Positions 1 to 8,507 of a stretch of DNA of 64,000 nucleotides are shown here, piece after piece. Position numbers and translations under genes: made by a program. The notes beneath the pieces were generated by a model. It saw only the letters and a program-made list of their open reading frames with translations. It searched no databases and had not been told where the DNA came from. Numbering within the stretch: the first letter of the stretch is position 1; every line of letters begins with the position of its first letter. This DNA is from Trinickia symbiotica (lineage in GTDB: Bacteria > Pseudomonadota > Gammaproteobacteria > Burkholderiales > Burkholderiaceae): positions 1 through 64,000 of the forward strand of contig NZ_PTIR01000018.1 in the NCBI RefSeq assembly GCF_002934455.1, in the 5' to 3' direction.

Positions 1-365
1 GGATTGATCAGGTAGACGCTGCCCGTCGCCGAGAGCGTGCCGAGAATCGATGAGGGATCACCACCCGTGACGCGGTTCAGCGTCGCGCCCGTGCCGTTCG
101 TGATGCTGACGTGATTGCCATTGCCGATCGAGAAGCTCGTCCAGTCGATGATGCCGCGACTCGACGTCTGGTTGATCGTAAGCGACGTGGGATTGCCGTT
201 GATCGAGCCCGTACCGGCGACGAACTGCCCGCCGCTCGGCAACGGGCCGGCCGCATGGACGCGTCCAGGCAGGGCGAACGACAAAGCGATGAAGATCGGT
301 GCGAATGCGGGCGGCGCCGCGCGCCGCAAGGGGCGTGACTGTCCTATCCATGCGGCGTGGGCCAT
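1..365 (-). CDS. Two-partner secretion exoprotein (TpsA / filamentous haemagglutinin-like), N-terminal part
   Basis: The minus strand from the ATG at 365 reads without a stop to the window edge (121 codons, 3' part missing). Residues about 1-40 form a long signal peptide ending in a VHA-A type site. The mature part begins AGPLPSGGQFVAGTGSI and continues with INQTSSRGIIDWTSFSIG, NRVTGG, SSILGTLSATGSVYLINP, the conserved TPS domain that lets a TpsB pore export such beta-helical adhesins or toxins. A GGAG ribosome site lies 8 nt before the ATG. The family is usually thousands of residues long, so the C-terminal activity cannot be judged. No tpsB is in view. The family call is firm; adhesin versus contact-dependent toxin is open. 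Confidence 0.88.
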   Translation of the reverse strand, partial: MAHAAWIGQSRPLRRAAPPAFAPIFIALSFALPGRVHAAGPLPSGGQFVAGTGSINGNPTSLTINQTSSRGIIDWTSFSIGNGNHVSITNGTGATLNRVTGGDPSSILGTLSATGSVYLIN

Positions 366-872
366 CGCGGTCTCCTCTGCCCTTTAGGAGGCGCGAGCCA
401 TGCCGGCAGGCGCGAGCGCCCCGCGGGCAATCGATGGGCGCGACGGCATTCATTCTATTAATCGGGTTGAGCGCGTCTACCGCCGCAGCGGCCAAAAAGA
501 CTGACTTTCGTGCCATTGTGCGGAGCGTCGGTGATAGGCTTTCCGGCGAACAGGAAGCGGCCGAGCGCAAACAGCGGAAACAGCAAAGGCCAATCTTAAA
601 GCCGTGCTCGCGCAAGCTGAGTGAGCCTGTTGCATGAAGGGGCACCCGCTTCGTCGGACCGATCGCCGCCGGACGGATCGGCCGGGCGCACATGGCGATT
701 CCTGGCGTATAGCGATAGGAAGGAACAATGGTTGCGCGCCTAAGCTTGCCCTATGTTTGTTCTAACGCCGGTCGTTTCGAGGGCGCATCGGTTACCGTTT
801 GCGCGATGTTTGTCGTGCGCATGACGGCGCGATGGCGCCGCACGACCGGACACAGCCGTGAAGGAGGCTCAA
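366..872. other. Intergenic region between divergent genes, no gene seen
   Basis: About 500 nt separate the TpsA-like start from the next gene on the plus strand. Short open frames on both strands lack a ribosome site and have Arg/Ala-rich composition typical of GC-rich noncoding DNA. It presumably carries both promoters, but no convincing -35/-10 pair was found. Confidence 0.4.
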
Positions 873-1355
873 ATGGCAGACGAAAAGAAAACCACGCAAT
901 CGGAAACCGCTGCAGACCAATCCAAGTCGGAACGCGGCGCCGAATCTCGGTGGGAACGATCCCGGTCTGAACGCGGCGCCGATTCCAGGACGGAAGGCGG
1001 GAGGAACTACGGATTGCGCGGTGCGGCGGAAACGGCGACCGAGGAATTCAGCGGCCCCATTATCGGTTTCGCGGGTGATACGGTAACGGGCACACTACGC
1101 GCCACGGGTGCCATCGCGAACGACGCCGTCGAGGTGGTGCGCGACGTGCTGGTCGGTGCGGTGCACGCCACCGAAGAAGTCGGCGCCGAAACGCTCGGCG
1201 CGGTAAGCTCGCTCGGCAATGGCGTGGTGACCACCGCTCGCGACCTGCTTGTTGGCAGCGTAGGCGGAATCCGCGACATTCTTGGCTCCGCATTGCCACT
1301 CAGGCGGGGCGCACCGGAAGCCGGTACCGCGCGCGAGGGCGCCGCGAGCCGCTAA
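873..1355 (+). CDS. Uncharacterised Gly/Val-rich protein with charged N-terminus
   Basis: This encodes 160 residues of unknown function. The ATG at 873 is chosen because a strong AAGGAGG ribosome site lies at 861-867; an upstream GTG at 858 is in frame but overlaps that site. Residues 1-50 are hydrophilic and hold an imperfect duplication (SERGAESRWERS then SERGADSRTEGG). Residues 55-145 consist of amphipathic Gly/Ala/Val-rich segments with a loosely repeated pattern (VVRDVLVGAV, TTARDLLVGSV, GIRDILGSAL), suggestive of membrane-associating helices. There is no signal peptide. It stands alone between long intergenic gaps. A role in envelope or stress response would be a guess. Confidence 0.7.
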   Translation: MADEKKTTQSETAADQSKSERGAESRWERSRSERGADSRTEGGRNYGLRGAAETATEEFSGPIIGFAGDTVTGTLRATGAIANDAVEVVRDVLVGAVHATEEVGAETLGAVSSLGNGVVTTARDLLVGSVGGIRDILGSALPLRRGAPEAGTAREGAASR

Positions 1356-1961
1356 AGTCGCTTACGTAACCACGACTTCAGCGCGCATGGCTGGCCGCGC
1401 CTGACTTCTACCTCGAGCTTGCGCGTCACGGTTGCGGTCTACCGCACGCAGTGTCGGCGCTCACTTGCACGACCCTTGCGGCGTTGACCGGGCATTATCT
1501 TAAGGACTGCCTCGCGGGCGCGCTTATTGACTTTCGCATGGAGCGTCTCGATCGGCCCATGATCAAGCGCGCTCATCGCACTGGCTCGCCGAGACGGCTC
1601 CATGCGTGCGACAAACCGACGCCCTAGGGTTCGCCTTGTATGCGGGCGCGGCGCACTGCCTCCTGGAAAGCGGAACAAATGCGGCGGTGACGATATTCGT
1701 CGTCAGTACGCCCTGTATTCCGAGCAGCACACCAGCGTTGGGGAGGCGTTGCTCCTGAAATCAACTTTAGGCCGCAAGCGGCGCTGCGCGCCGTTGCACG
1801 AGGGTGTGTGAGACCTTCGTATCGGTGGGAAGGAATGCCATCTCATCCTGCGACCAAAGTCTAATTGCGGCTGCGCTGGGTTTACCGTCAAATCGCCTCA
1901 CACGCCAGAAGCATTCGTGGATGCCAGGAAAACGGCCGGCTTGATCAACTCGAGGAACTAC
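1356..1961. other. Long intergenic region, no convincing gene
   Basis: About 600 nt without a supported gene. A 45-codon minus-strand frame starting near 1573 (MSALDHGPIETLHAKVN...) and a minus-strand frame near 1767-1979 look slightly protein-like but have no ribosome site and no recognised family. The promoter of the downstream efflux operon should lie in the last 150 nt. Confidence 0.35.
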
Positions 1962-2405
1962 ATGGAGCGCTATTCGCAACGCGCCTCGATGGATGCCATC
2001 GAATCGGCGCCCAAATCAGAGCGCTTGTTCAAAGCATCTGTCATTGCGGTCTGTGGCTGGGCACTGATTGAGGCGCGGTTGGAACTCGGCGGGTCGATCG
2101 ATCTCACCTGGCTGCTCGCGGTGGTGGCGTCGAAGATACTGATAGGCGTTATTGGCGCGGCCGCCATCGCCAACGTGCGTTTTGCCCGTCAAGCCTTTAC
2201 GTTCATCTGCGCAGCGAGCGTATTCGCTATAGCGCCAGCACTTCCTCTTGAGTACGCGCGCTGCGTTGCTATTGGTCTTTTCTCGATGGTTGAGTGCCTT
2301 GCCAAAGCAGCATGCGTGGCATCGTTCGCAATCGCGTCCTGGACGGGAGCCAAAGGCAGTGGCTCTCCGATAGCAGGGAGCCGCACGGCCGTCGACCAAA
2401 AATGA
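1962..2405 (+). CDS. Small hydrophobic membrane protein of the efflux operon
   Basis: This encodes 147 residues with about four hydrophobic segments (around residues 25-45, 50-78, 85-105 and 110-135), so it is probably an inner-membrane protein. The start at 1962 is favoured by GAGGA 5 nt upstream over a farther in-frame ATG at 1917. Its TGA overlaps the ATG of ytcA by 4 nt, so it is the first gene of the coupled ytcA-mdtNOP-like operon. It has no counterpart in the E. coli mdtNOP operon as I know it. Function is unknown; by position it may assist or regulate the pump. Confidence 0.72.
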   Translation: MERYSQRASMDAIESAPKSERLFKASVIAVCGWALIEARLELGGSIDLTWLLAVVASKILIGVIGAAAIANVRFARQAFTFICAASVFAIAPALPLEYARCVAIGLFSMVECLAKAACVASFAIASWTGAKGSGSPIAGSRTAVDQK

Positions 2406-2674
2406 GCTCATTAAGCGTCTCGAGTTTGGCATCGCTGTCAACGGCCGGTCTGCTACTCAGTGGTTGCTCATTTGCGCCGTCCATCCCGCTGTTCGGCGCA
2501 GCCTTTCCGGACTGGTTGTTTTGCGTCGTGGGCGGCGTCACCGCAACCGTCGCGGTCCATCTCGCGCTGACCCGGCGTGGTGCGAACACCGCGCTCGCAC
2601 CGCATGCGCTCAGCTACCCGGCGCTTTCTGCGCTCTTTGCACTGACTGCGTGGCTGGCATTCTTTTCTCGGTGA
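2402..2674 (+). CDS. ytcA: YtcA-type lipoprotein
   Basis: This encodes 90 residues. A lipoprotein signal ends in the lipobox LLLSGC (Cys about residue 20), followed by the family signature SFAPSIPLFGAAFPDW and FCVVGG, then two hydrophobic segments (about 35-55 and 68-88). E. coli YtcA, encoded beside mdtNOP, has the same layout. The ATG overlaps the stop of the upstream gene (ATGA) and its own stop overlaps the GTG of mdtN (GTGA), which implies translational coupling. The role is unknown even in E. coli; it is thought to accompany the MdtNOP tripartite pump. Confidence 0.85.
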   Translation: MSSLSVSSLASLSTAGLLLSGCSFAPSIPLFGAAFPDWLFCVVGGVTATVAVHLALTRRGANTALAPHALSYPALSALFALTAWLAFFSR

Positions 2675-3744
2675 CGATCGTGGCTCAAACGAATGACAAC
2701 GCTCGCGCAGCAGGGCGCATGAAAAGACTTCCCGCCGCAGCGATCGTGCTGATTGCCATTGTGTTACTGCTCATCGTCTCGTGGCGGCTCGATCGCGCGC
2801 CAAGCACTGATGATGCCTACGTGTACGCCGATACGATCAACGTAGTGCCCGAAGTCAGCGGTCGGATCACCGAGCTTCCGGTTCGGGACAATCAGGCCGT
2901 CAAAAAAGGGGACCTGTTGTTGCAGATCGACCCGCGTCCATATCAGGCCGCACTGGATCAGGCTCGAGCCAGGCTCGTTGCGCTCAATCAGCAGATCGTT
3001 TTGACGCAACGCACGGTCGACGCCCAGCGGTACAACGCGGATTCCGCGCGTGCGGCCGTCGAACGGGCCCGTGCGGTTGCAAATCAGGCTGCGGACACAC
3101 TGCACCGTACCGAACCCTTGCTCGCGCAGGGCTATGTCTCCGCCGAGGAAGTCGATCGCGCACGTACCGCGCAGCGCTCCGCGCAAGCGGAGCTTAGCGC
3201 GGCGGCACTTCAGGCGCAGCAGGCTAGCGCGGCAGTCAGCGGTGTCGACGCGCTGGTCGCGCAGCGCGCCGAAGTCGAGGCGCAGATTGCCATTGCCGAG
3301 TTGAATCTCGAATTCACCGTGGTCCGCGCGCCCTTCGACGGTCGCGTTGTCTCATTACGCACGACAGTCGGGCAGTTCGCTTCGGCGTTGACGCCTGTTT
3401 TTACCTTGATCGATACACGGCATTGGTACGTCATCGCCAACTTTCGGGAAACGGAGCTGAAGAATGTGCATGCAGGCTCGCCGTCCATGGTGTACCTGAT
3501 GAGCGATACTGCCAAGCGCTTCACAGGCGTGGTCGACTCGATCAGCTACGGCGTGCTGCCAGATGACGGTGGAGTGGTGCACGAGGGACTCGCAAGTGTG
3601 CAGCGCACGATCAACTGGGTGCATGTGTCGCAACGCTTCCCTGTCAAGATTGCGGTGCGCAATCCCGATCCCGTATTGTTCCGCCTCGGCACCTCCGCGG
3701 TCGCAATCCTTAAGCGCGGCGACGCGGTAGCACCGACACGATGA
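2671..3744 (+). CDS. mdtN: HlyD/EmrA-family periplasmic adaptor of the MdtNOP-type efflux pump
   Basis: This encodes 357 residues from a GTG that overlaps the ytcA stop; GTG at 2680 and ATG at 2719 are alternatives. One membrane anchor (about 20-38) is followed by the biotinyl-lipoyl half motif (VVPEVSGRITELPVRDNQ), a long coiled-coil hairpin (about 90-200), the second lipoyl half (VVRAPFDGRVVSLRTTVGQF) and the beta-barrel (HWYVIANFRETELK). The sequence is strikingly close to E. coli MdtN over its whole length (GYVSAEEVDRARTAQR, YGVLPDDGG). It bridges the inner-membrane MdtO and the outer-membrane MdtP. E. coli MdtNOP has been linked to resistance to puromycin and some dyes; the substrate here is not known. 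Confidence 0.93.
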   Translation: MTIVAQTNDNARAAGRMKRLPAAAIVLIAIVLLLIVSWRLDRAPSTDDAYVYADTINVVPEVSGRITELPVRDNQAVKKGDLLLQIDPRPYQAALDQARARLVALNQQIVLTQRTVDAQRYNADSARAAVERARAVANQAADTLHRTEPLLAQGYVSAEEVDRARTAQRSAQAELSAAALQAQQASAAVSGVDALVAQRAEVEAQIAIAELNLEFTVVRAPFDGRVVSLRTTVGQFASALTPVFTLIDTRHWYVIANFRETELKNVHAGSPSMVYLMSDTAKRFTGVVDSISYGVLPDDGGVVHEGLASVQRTINWVHVSQRFPVKIAVRNPDPVLFRLGTSAVAILKRGDAVAPTR

Positions 3745-5840
3745 GGATGGCCATGGCGTTGACCGACTATCTCCCGCAGAGCTTGCGGCGATTGGCTTGC
3801 TTCCTCTGCGACGAGATCCGCGCTAACCCAGGGCGTGCGAACGTGATGCTGCGTTGCGTGTTGGCAAGCGCGATCGTCATTGCGGTATCCATGACATTGC
3901 AGGTGCCTTTTCTCGCGCTCTCGCTGCTCGCCGTGTTCTATGTCACGCAATCGAACGTGGTGATGACCCGTCTTGTTGGCATGGTGTTCATCGTCGGAGT
4001 GACGTTGGCCGTCGGCAGTGCGATTCTCGTGCTGAAGCTGACATACGACTACCCGTTGCTGAGAATCCTGCTGTCCGCAGCGTTGTTTGTCTTCAGCGCA
4101 TACATGATGCGGGTAGCAAAAATCGGCGCCGCTTTCTTCCTCGTCGGCCTGGTCGTCATCTATTTTCAGTCGTTCGTCGACCTGACCGACCACGCGGAAG
4201 CACTCGTTCGCATCGCGCTGTGGCTCTGGGTCGCTATCAACTACGCGATTGCGATCACGCTGTTGATCAACTCCTTATTCCTTCCTGCAGAGCCGGTGGG
4301 GCAACTTGAAAGCGCGATGCTCGGGCAACTTGCGGCGGTGGATGCAAGGCTCGCACATCTCGAGCGCGGCACGCGTGGCGCGGGCAGGCTGGCCGCGCGG
4401 GAAGTTCAAAGTGGAACGCTGACGCTCCAAAGACTGTTGCGATTCGCGACGATGCGCGACCCTGATTACCGCCGGCGCCAGGCGTTTCATCTGGCACGCG
4501 TGACAACCGTGTCGCGTCTTTATGCGGCGATGGCGAATCTGCCCGAAAGCGCAGCGGAGGTGCCGACGGGCGTCCTGCGTACGCTTCGCTGCGCGTGCGG
4601 GCACCTCGGCCATGTCATCCGGACGAATGAGCGCTTCACTGTCGGAGGGATGCTTGCCAATGTTCCGCACGAAGGTATGCCCGGAGTGTTGCACCGGATG
4701 CGGGAAGCGCTTCATGCATTCGCCGTGCGATCGGCCGCGCCTGAGTCGGCCGAGACGACAAGGGAAAACGAGCGCTTTTTTGTCCCCGACGCGTTCTCGA
4801 ATTCCGTCTACATACAGTTCGCGCTGAAGACGCTGCTTGCGGCGATGGTCGGTTACCTCTTTTACCAGGCGACAGGCTGGCAGGGCGTTCATACAATCAT
4901 GCTCTCATCACTGATCGTCGCGCAGCCGAGCCTCGGCGCGACGACCCGGCGCTCAATCCTGCGTATAGGCGGCGCGGCGCTCGGCAGCGTGGTTGCGCTT
5001 GTGATGGTTGTATGGGTGGTGCCGCGCATCGACGGCATCGTCGGCCTGCTGATGATGTCGTTGCCGGTGATTGCGCTCGGCGCATGGGTAAGCGCGGGAT
5101 CGGAGCGAATCAGCTATGCCGGCACGCAACTAATGTTCACGTTCGCGCTCGCATTGCTTGATCAGTTCGGGCCGACGACGAACCTTAGCGAGATCCGGGA
5201 TCGAATGGTCGGCATTCTCCTCGGAGTGGCCATATCCGTCGTCGTTCATGCGTCGCTATGGCCGGAGGCCGAAGGTGAGGCGCTCCGTCAATGTGTCGCG
5301 CGTCTGCTGCGCGGAATTGCGGCACGGTTGAGACAGCAGGGCGACGCAAGTACGACGCCGACGGCGCTCTGGGCTGAGAGTGCAGATTGTGAGGCGATGG
5401 CCGCCCGGGTTGCACTGGAGCCCACTTGGCAATTGGGCGAAGGGCAGCAGGAAGTCTTCCAGCTTTACGTTCAGACGATGCTTGCACAATTACGCGAGAT
5501 CCTTCTCGCAGTGGAAATATTCGACGCGGAAATTCGAGCGCAGCCAGTTGGAGAGCGTCGCGCGCGTCGCTCCGCGCTGATATGGGCTGAAACGGCCGGT
5601 GTATCGCTCGAAGCTTACGCCAGCGATCTCATCGAGCGCCCGCAAGCAGTTCGCGCACCGGCTCCCGTTGCTTTCGATTTGCTAGCGACAAATCGGAGCG
5701 TCGACTCGGGGGAGTCCAGCACGGATGCAGCGAAGGGCGCGTCTGAGAGTTTGGTCGTGTGCGCCAGGCGCCTGATCGAGCAAGTGTCAACGCTGCCTGC
5801 TTGGAGTGTTGGTTCGAGGCGTATTGGCACTATCGAATGA
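3741..5840 (+). CDS. mdtO: FUSC-family inner-membrane component of the MdtNOP-type efflux pump
   Basis: This encodes 699 residues, close to the roughly 680 of E. coli MdtO. It has the duplicated aromatic-acid/fusaric-acid exporter layout: an N-terminal bundle of about six membrane helices (residues 35-185), a cytoplasmic segment (190-350), a second bundle (about 355-510) containing the GWQGVHTIMLSSLIVAQPS motif, and a C-terminal soluble region. The ATG overlaps the mdtN stop (ATGA). The protein is thought to feed small toxic compounds to the adaptor. Alternative in-frame starts (3747, 3753) would change only a few residues. Confidence 0.93.
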   Translation: MRMAMALTDYLPQSLRRLACFLCDEIRANPGRANVMLRCVLASAIVIAVSMTLQVPFLALSLLAVFYVTQSNVVMTRLVGMVFIVGVTLAVGSAILVLKLTYDYPLLRILLSAALFVFSAYMMRVAKIGAAFFLVGLVVIYFQSFVDLTDHAEALVRIALWLWVAINYAIAITLLINSLFLPAEPVGQLESAMLGQLAAVDARLAHLERGTRGAGRLAAREVQSGTLTLQRLLRFATMRDPDYRRRQAFHLARVTTVSRLYAAMANLPESAAEVPTGVLRTLRCACGHLGHVIRTNERFTVGGMLANVPHEGMPGVLHRMREALHAFAVRSAAPESAETTRENERFFVPDAFSNSVYIQFALKTLLAAMVGYLFYQATGWQGVHTIMLSSLIVAQPSLGATTRRSILRIGGAALGSVVALVMVVWVVPRIDGIVGLLMMSLPVIALGAWVSAGSERISYAGTQLMFTFALALLDQFGPTTNLSEIRDRMVGILLGVAISVVVHASLWPEAEGEALRQCVARLLRGIAARLRQQGDASTTPTALWAESADCEAMAARVALEPTWQLGEGQQEVFQLYVQTMLAQLREILLAVEIFDAEIRAQPVGERRARRSALIWAETAGVSLEAYASDLIERPQAVRAPAPVAFDLLATNRSVDSGESSTDAAKGASESLVVCARRLIEQVSTLPAWSVGSRRIGTIE

Positions 5841-7280
5841 GCAAGGCAACCATGATTGCTTCTTCCGATCCGCTTTCGCGTCGCTGGCTGCCCTGTGGTG
5901 TAATGGTCGCACTGACGTGCGCGCTGTCGGCCTGTGCGCTGATCCAGCACGATCGAAAGCCGTATTCCACGATCTCGGTGGAGCAAATCCGCGTCGCCGA
6001 CGACATCCATCTCGAACGAGACGGCTGGCCGGCAAAGCAGTGGTGGAGCGTGTACGGAGACCCGCAGCTCAATTCGCTGATTGCCCGCGCACTGGCCTCC
6101 GCGCCTACGATCGTCGTAGCGCGAACGCGCGTCGCGCAGGCGAAATCGGACATCGATCTGGTGCGCGCCGGGACGAATCTGCAGCTCACGGCAATCGCCG
6201 CCGTGGATCGAGAACGTGTGTCGTCGAACGGCTTCCTGGGTGCATATTCGACAGGCCAGCCAGCGATCGGTGCGACGGGGCCGTGGTACACGGAGGGCAT
6301 CGTAGGGCTCGGCGGGAGCCTGGACGTCGATATCTGGGGCAAGCAGCGCGCGGAGGTAGCGGCCTCAATCGGCGTGCACAACGCGCGGCTAGCGGAAGTC
6401 GCCGCGATTGAGCTCGAGCTGTCGGCAGACGTTGCTCAACTCTATTACGGCATTCGACGTGGATGCGCACGCCGCTCGTGCCGCACGCGGCCTCGAACGG
6501 ATTACGCAGACCGAGCTCGCTCGCGCGCAAATGCTGGCAACGAAGCGTCAAATCGCTGCGGCACGCGCCAGCATCACGCAATTTCGCGAATCGTTGCGCG
6601 CGCTGCTCGGCGCAGGACCGGACGACCTTGTCGACATCAAGGCTGTACCGTTGCCGTCGCCGCAGGCCGCGTTGCCAACTACGCTGTCATATGAACTACT
6701 GGCACGTCGCCCCGACCTCCAAGCCATGCGCTGGTATGTCCAGTCGTCGTTCGACCGGATCGATGCTGCAAAAGCCGCCTTCTATCCGAGCTTCGACATC
6801 AAGGCGTTTTTCGGCGTCAACGCACTGCATCTTGCAGACCTCTTTACCCATGCCAGCCAGCAGATCAACCTGATTCCTGGCCTGTATCTGCCGGTCTTCG
6901 ATGGCGGCCGGCTCAACGTCAACCTGAGCGGCGCGCGTACGGCTAGCAACGCTCTCATCACGCAGTACAACCAAGCCGTGCTGAACGCCGTGCGCGATGT
7001 GGCGGTGACGGGTAGCAGACTTCAAGACCTCGACGAAGAAGCCGAGCTGCAAGCACAGAAGATCAATGCGGTGTCGGTCGCCCAGGCGAGCGCGCAAGCG
7101 CGCTACGAAAGGGGCGTCGCCAGCAAGCTGACGGCGATGGACGCCCGTCAGCCTGTGTTGCTCGAACGCATCTCCATGCTGGAAGTCGACGGGCAGCGCC
7201 TGAGTCAGGACATCGCAATGTCAAAGGCGCTCGGCGGCGGGTATCGCGATGATGCGCCTGTTGAGCTGAGGGTAAGGTGA
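5837..7280 (+). pseudogene. mdtP: Outer-membrane efflux lipoprotein MdtP (NodT/OprM family), disrupted by internal deletion and frameshift
   Basis: The ATG at 5837 overlaps the mdtO stop. Frame 1 encodes a lipoprotein signal (ALSACAL), then WPAKQWWSVYGDPQLN and the first outer-membrane-factor repeat up to VAQLYYGI (about 6454). Homology then continues in the next frame from AFDVDAH (6450) through LSYELLARRPDLQAMRWYV, FYPSFDIKAFFG and GLYLPVFDGGRL to 7280. Compared with E. coli MdtP recalled from memory, about 17 residues (QASYQMLDLLEQTRDVI) are missing at the junction, equal to about 56 nt and not a multiple of three. That points to a genuine small deletion rather than a one-base reading error. 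Frame 1 alone would stop near 6694. The pump may lack its own outer-membrane channel. Confidence 0.85.
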
Positions 7281-7410
7281 CGTGTATCGTCGACGACGAC
7301 TAACAAGACAACCGGTGGCGTTTCCGCTGGCGACAATCTCAATTCACGTTCGAGCGCATGGGCTGCTGGCCTTCCGAAGCCCATTCGCAGGCATCTGGAT
7401 GAATCATCGC

Positions 7411-8100
7411 TCAAGCTGACTGGAGCGGTGGTGTCGTAGGCACGTATGCAGCGCGAAGTCTCGCAGCCATGGTCACGAGATCGGCAAGCGAGCGGGCGTT
7501 CATTTTGCGCATGACCTGCCCGCGGTGCGCTTTCACCGTGATTTCGCTGATGCCAAGCTCGCTTCCTACCTGCTTGTTTAGAAGGCCGGAAACCACGAGC
7601 GCCATGACCTCGCGCTCCCGTCGACTCAGTGAGGCGTAGCGATCATGGATAGCCTGGACCTCGGCTGACTCGCTCAATGCCACGCGACTTCGCTCGATGG
7701 CCTGCCGGATTGCTTCGAGCAGAACTTCATCATCGAAAGGCTTGGTAAAAAATTCCACAGCTCCGGCCTTCATGGCGCGCACAGTCATTGGTACGTCGCC
7801 GTAACCGGTGATGAAGATAATCGGCATTTCAGCGCGCTCTGAGGCGATGAGGTTCTGCAGGTCGAGGCCGCTGAGATCGGGAAGGCTGACGTCCAGCACG
7901 AGGCAGCTCGGGACCCTTGCGCGTGGGTGTTCGAGAAAGTCGTGCGCGCAGGCGAACGTTTCCGCCCTTAGACCGGCGAAGCGGATCATCGACTCGAGCG
8001 ACTCGCGCACCGAGACATCATCGTCGACGACAAGTACGACCGGTATCGGGTTTGCCGACAGCGATTCGGTTTTAGGTACAACTGCATGGGCGGACGTCAT
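7411..8100 (-). CDS. FixJ-family response regulator (receiver plus LuxR-type HTH)
   Basis: This encodes 229 residues. The receiver (about 20-135) has the acidic pair VVDDD, the phospho-acceptor Asp in VLDVSLPDLSG, the conserved Thr region FITGYGD and Lys in FFTKPFDD. The LuxR/GerE helix-turn-helix (about 155-220) reads LSRREREVMALVVSG...EISEITVKAHRGQVMRKM. It lies 32 nt downstream of a stand-alone receiver gene and is the last gene of a three-gene sensor operon on the minus strand. It is expected to be the DNA-binding output of that system; targets are unknown. The efflux operon converges on it, which makes local control possible but unproven. Confidence 0.9.
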   Translation of the reverse strand: MTSAHAVVPKTESLSANPIPVVLVVDDDVSVRESLESMIRFAGLRAETFACAHDFLEHPRARVPSCLVLDVSLPDLSGLDLQNLIASERAEMPIIFITGYGDVPMTVRAMKAGAVEFFTKPFDDEVLLEAIRQAIERSRVALSESAEVQAIHDRYASLSRREREVMALVVSGLLNKQVGSELGISEITVKAHRGQVMRKMNARSLADLVTMAARLRAAYVPTTPPLQSA

Positions 8101-8132
8101 CAGCCACTCCGATCATAGGCATCGTGATAGAT

Positions 8133-8507
8133 TCAGTTGTCACTGAGCGCTGTCTGGACCGCGACGAGCAGCGCCGTGTCACTGAATGGTTTGAAGAGCA
8201 ATTCGACGGCACCGCGTGTGAGCATGCGGGGGCGCAGGTCTTCGTCCCCGTGCGCTGTGATGAAAACGATCGGGACGGTCCGGTGGCACCGCTGCAACTC
8301 CACCTGCAGATCTGCGCCGGACATGCCAGGCATTGCGATATCCAGAATCAGGCAGTTCGCTTCGTCGACACAGCCAGATGCCAGAAACTCCTCTGCCGAT
8401 GAGAACGCTCGCGCGGCAAACCCGAGCTCGCGCAACAGGTCGGGCAGCGATTCGCGCACCGACTCGTCATCATCGACGACTGCGATAAGCGAGCGATCTG
8501 CCATCAT
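8133..8507 (-). CDS. Stand-alone response regulator receiver protein
   Basis: This encodes 124 residues that are only a receiver domain: AVVDDDESV acidic pair, Asp in LILDIAMPGMSG, FITAHGD switch region and Lys in LLFKPFSD. There is no output domain. The ATG overlaps the stop of the upstream kinase gene by 4 nt, so the two are translated together. Such single receivers act as phosphate sinks, relay intermediates or competitors of the DNA-binding regulator; here the partner would be the adjacent FixJ-type protein. Confidence 0.9.
   Translation of the reverse strand: MMADRSLIAVVDDDESVRESLPDLLRELGFAARAFSSAEEFLASGCVDEANCLILDIAMPGMSGADLQVELQRCHRTVPIVFITAHGDEDLRPRMLTRGAVELLFKPFSDTALLVAVQTALSDN

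Noticed and set aside
58-693. 211-codon minus-strand frame at the left end
   Set aside because: It is out of frame with the clear TPS-domain protein starting at 365 and has no protein-like features.
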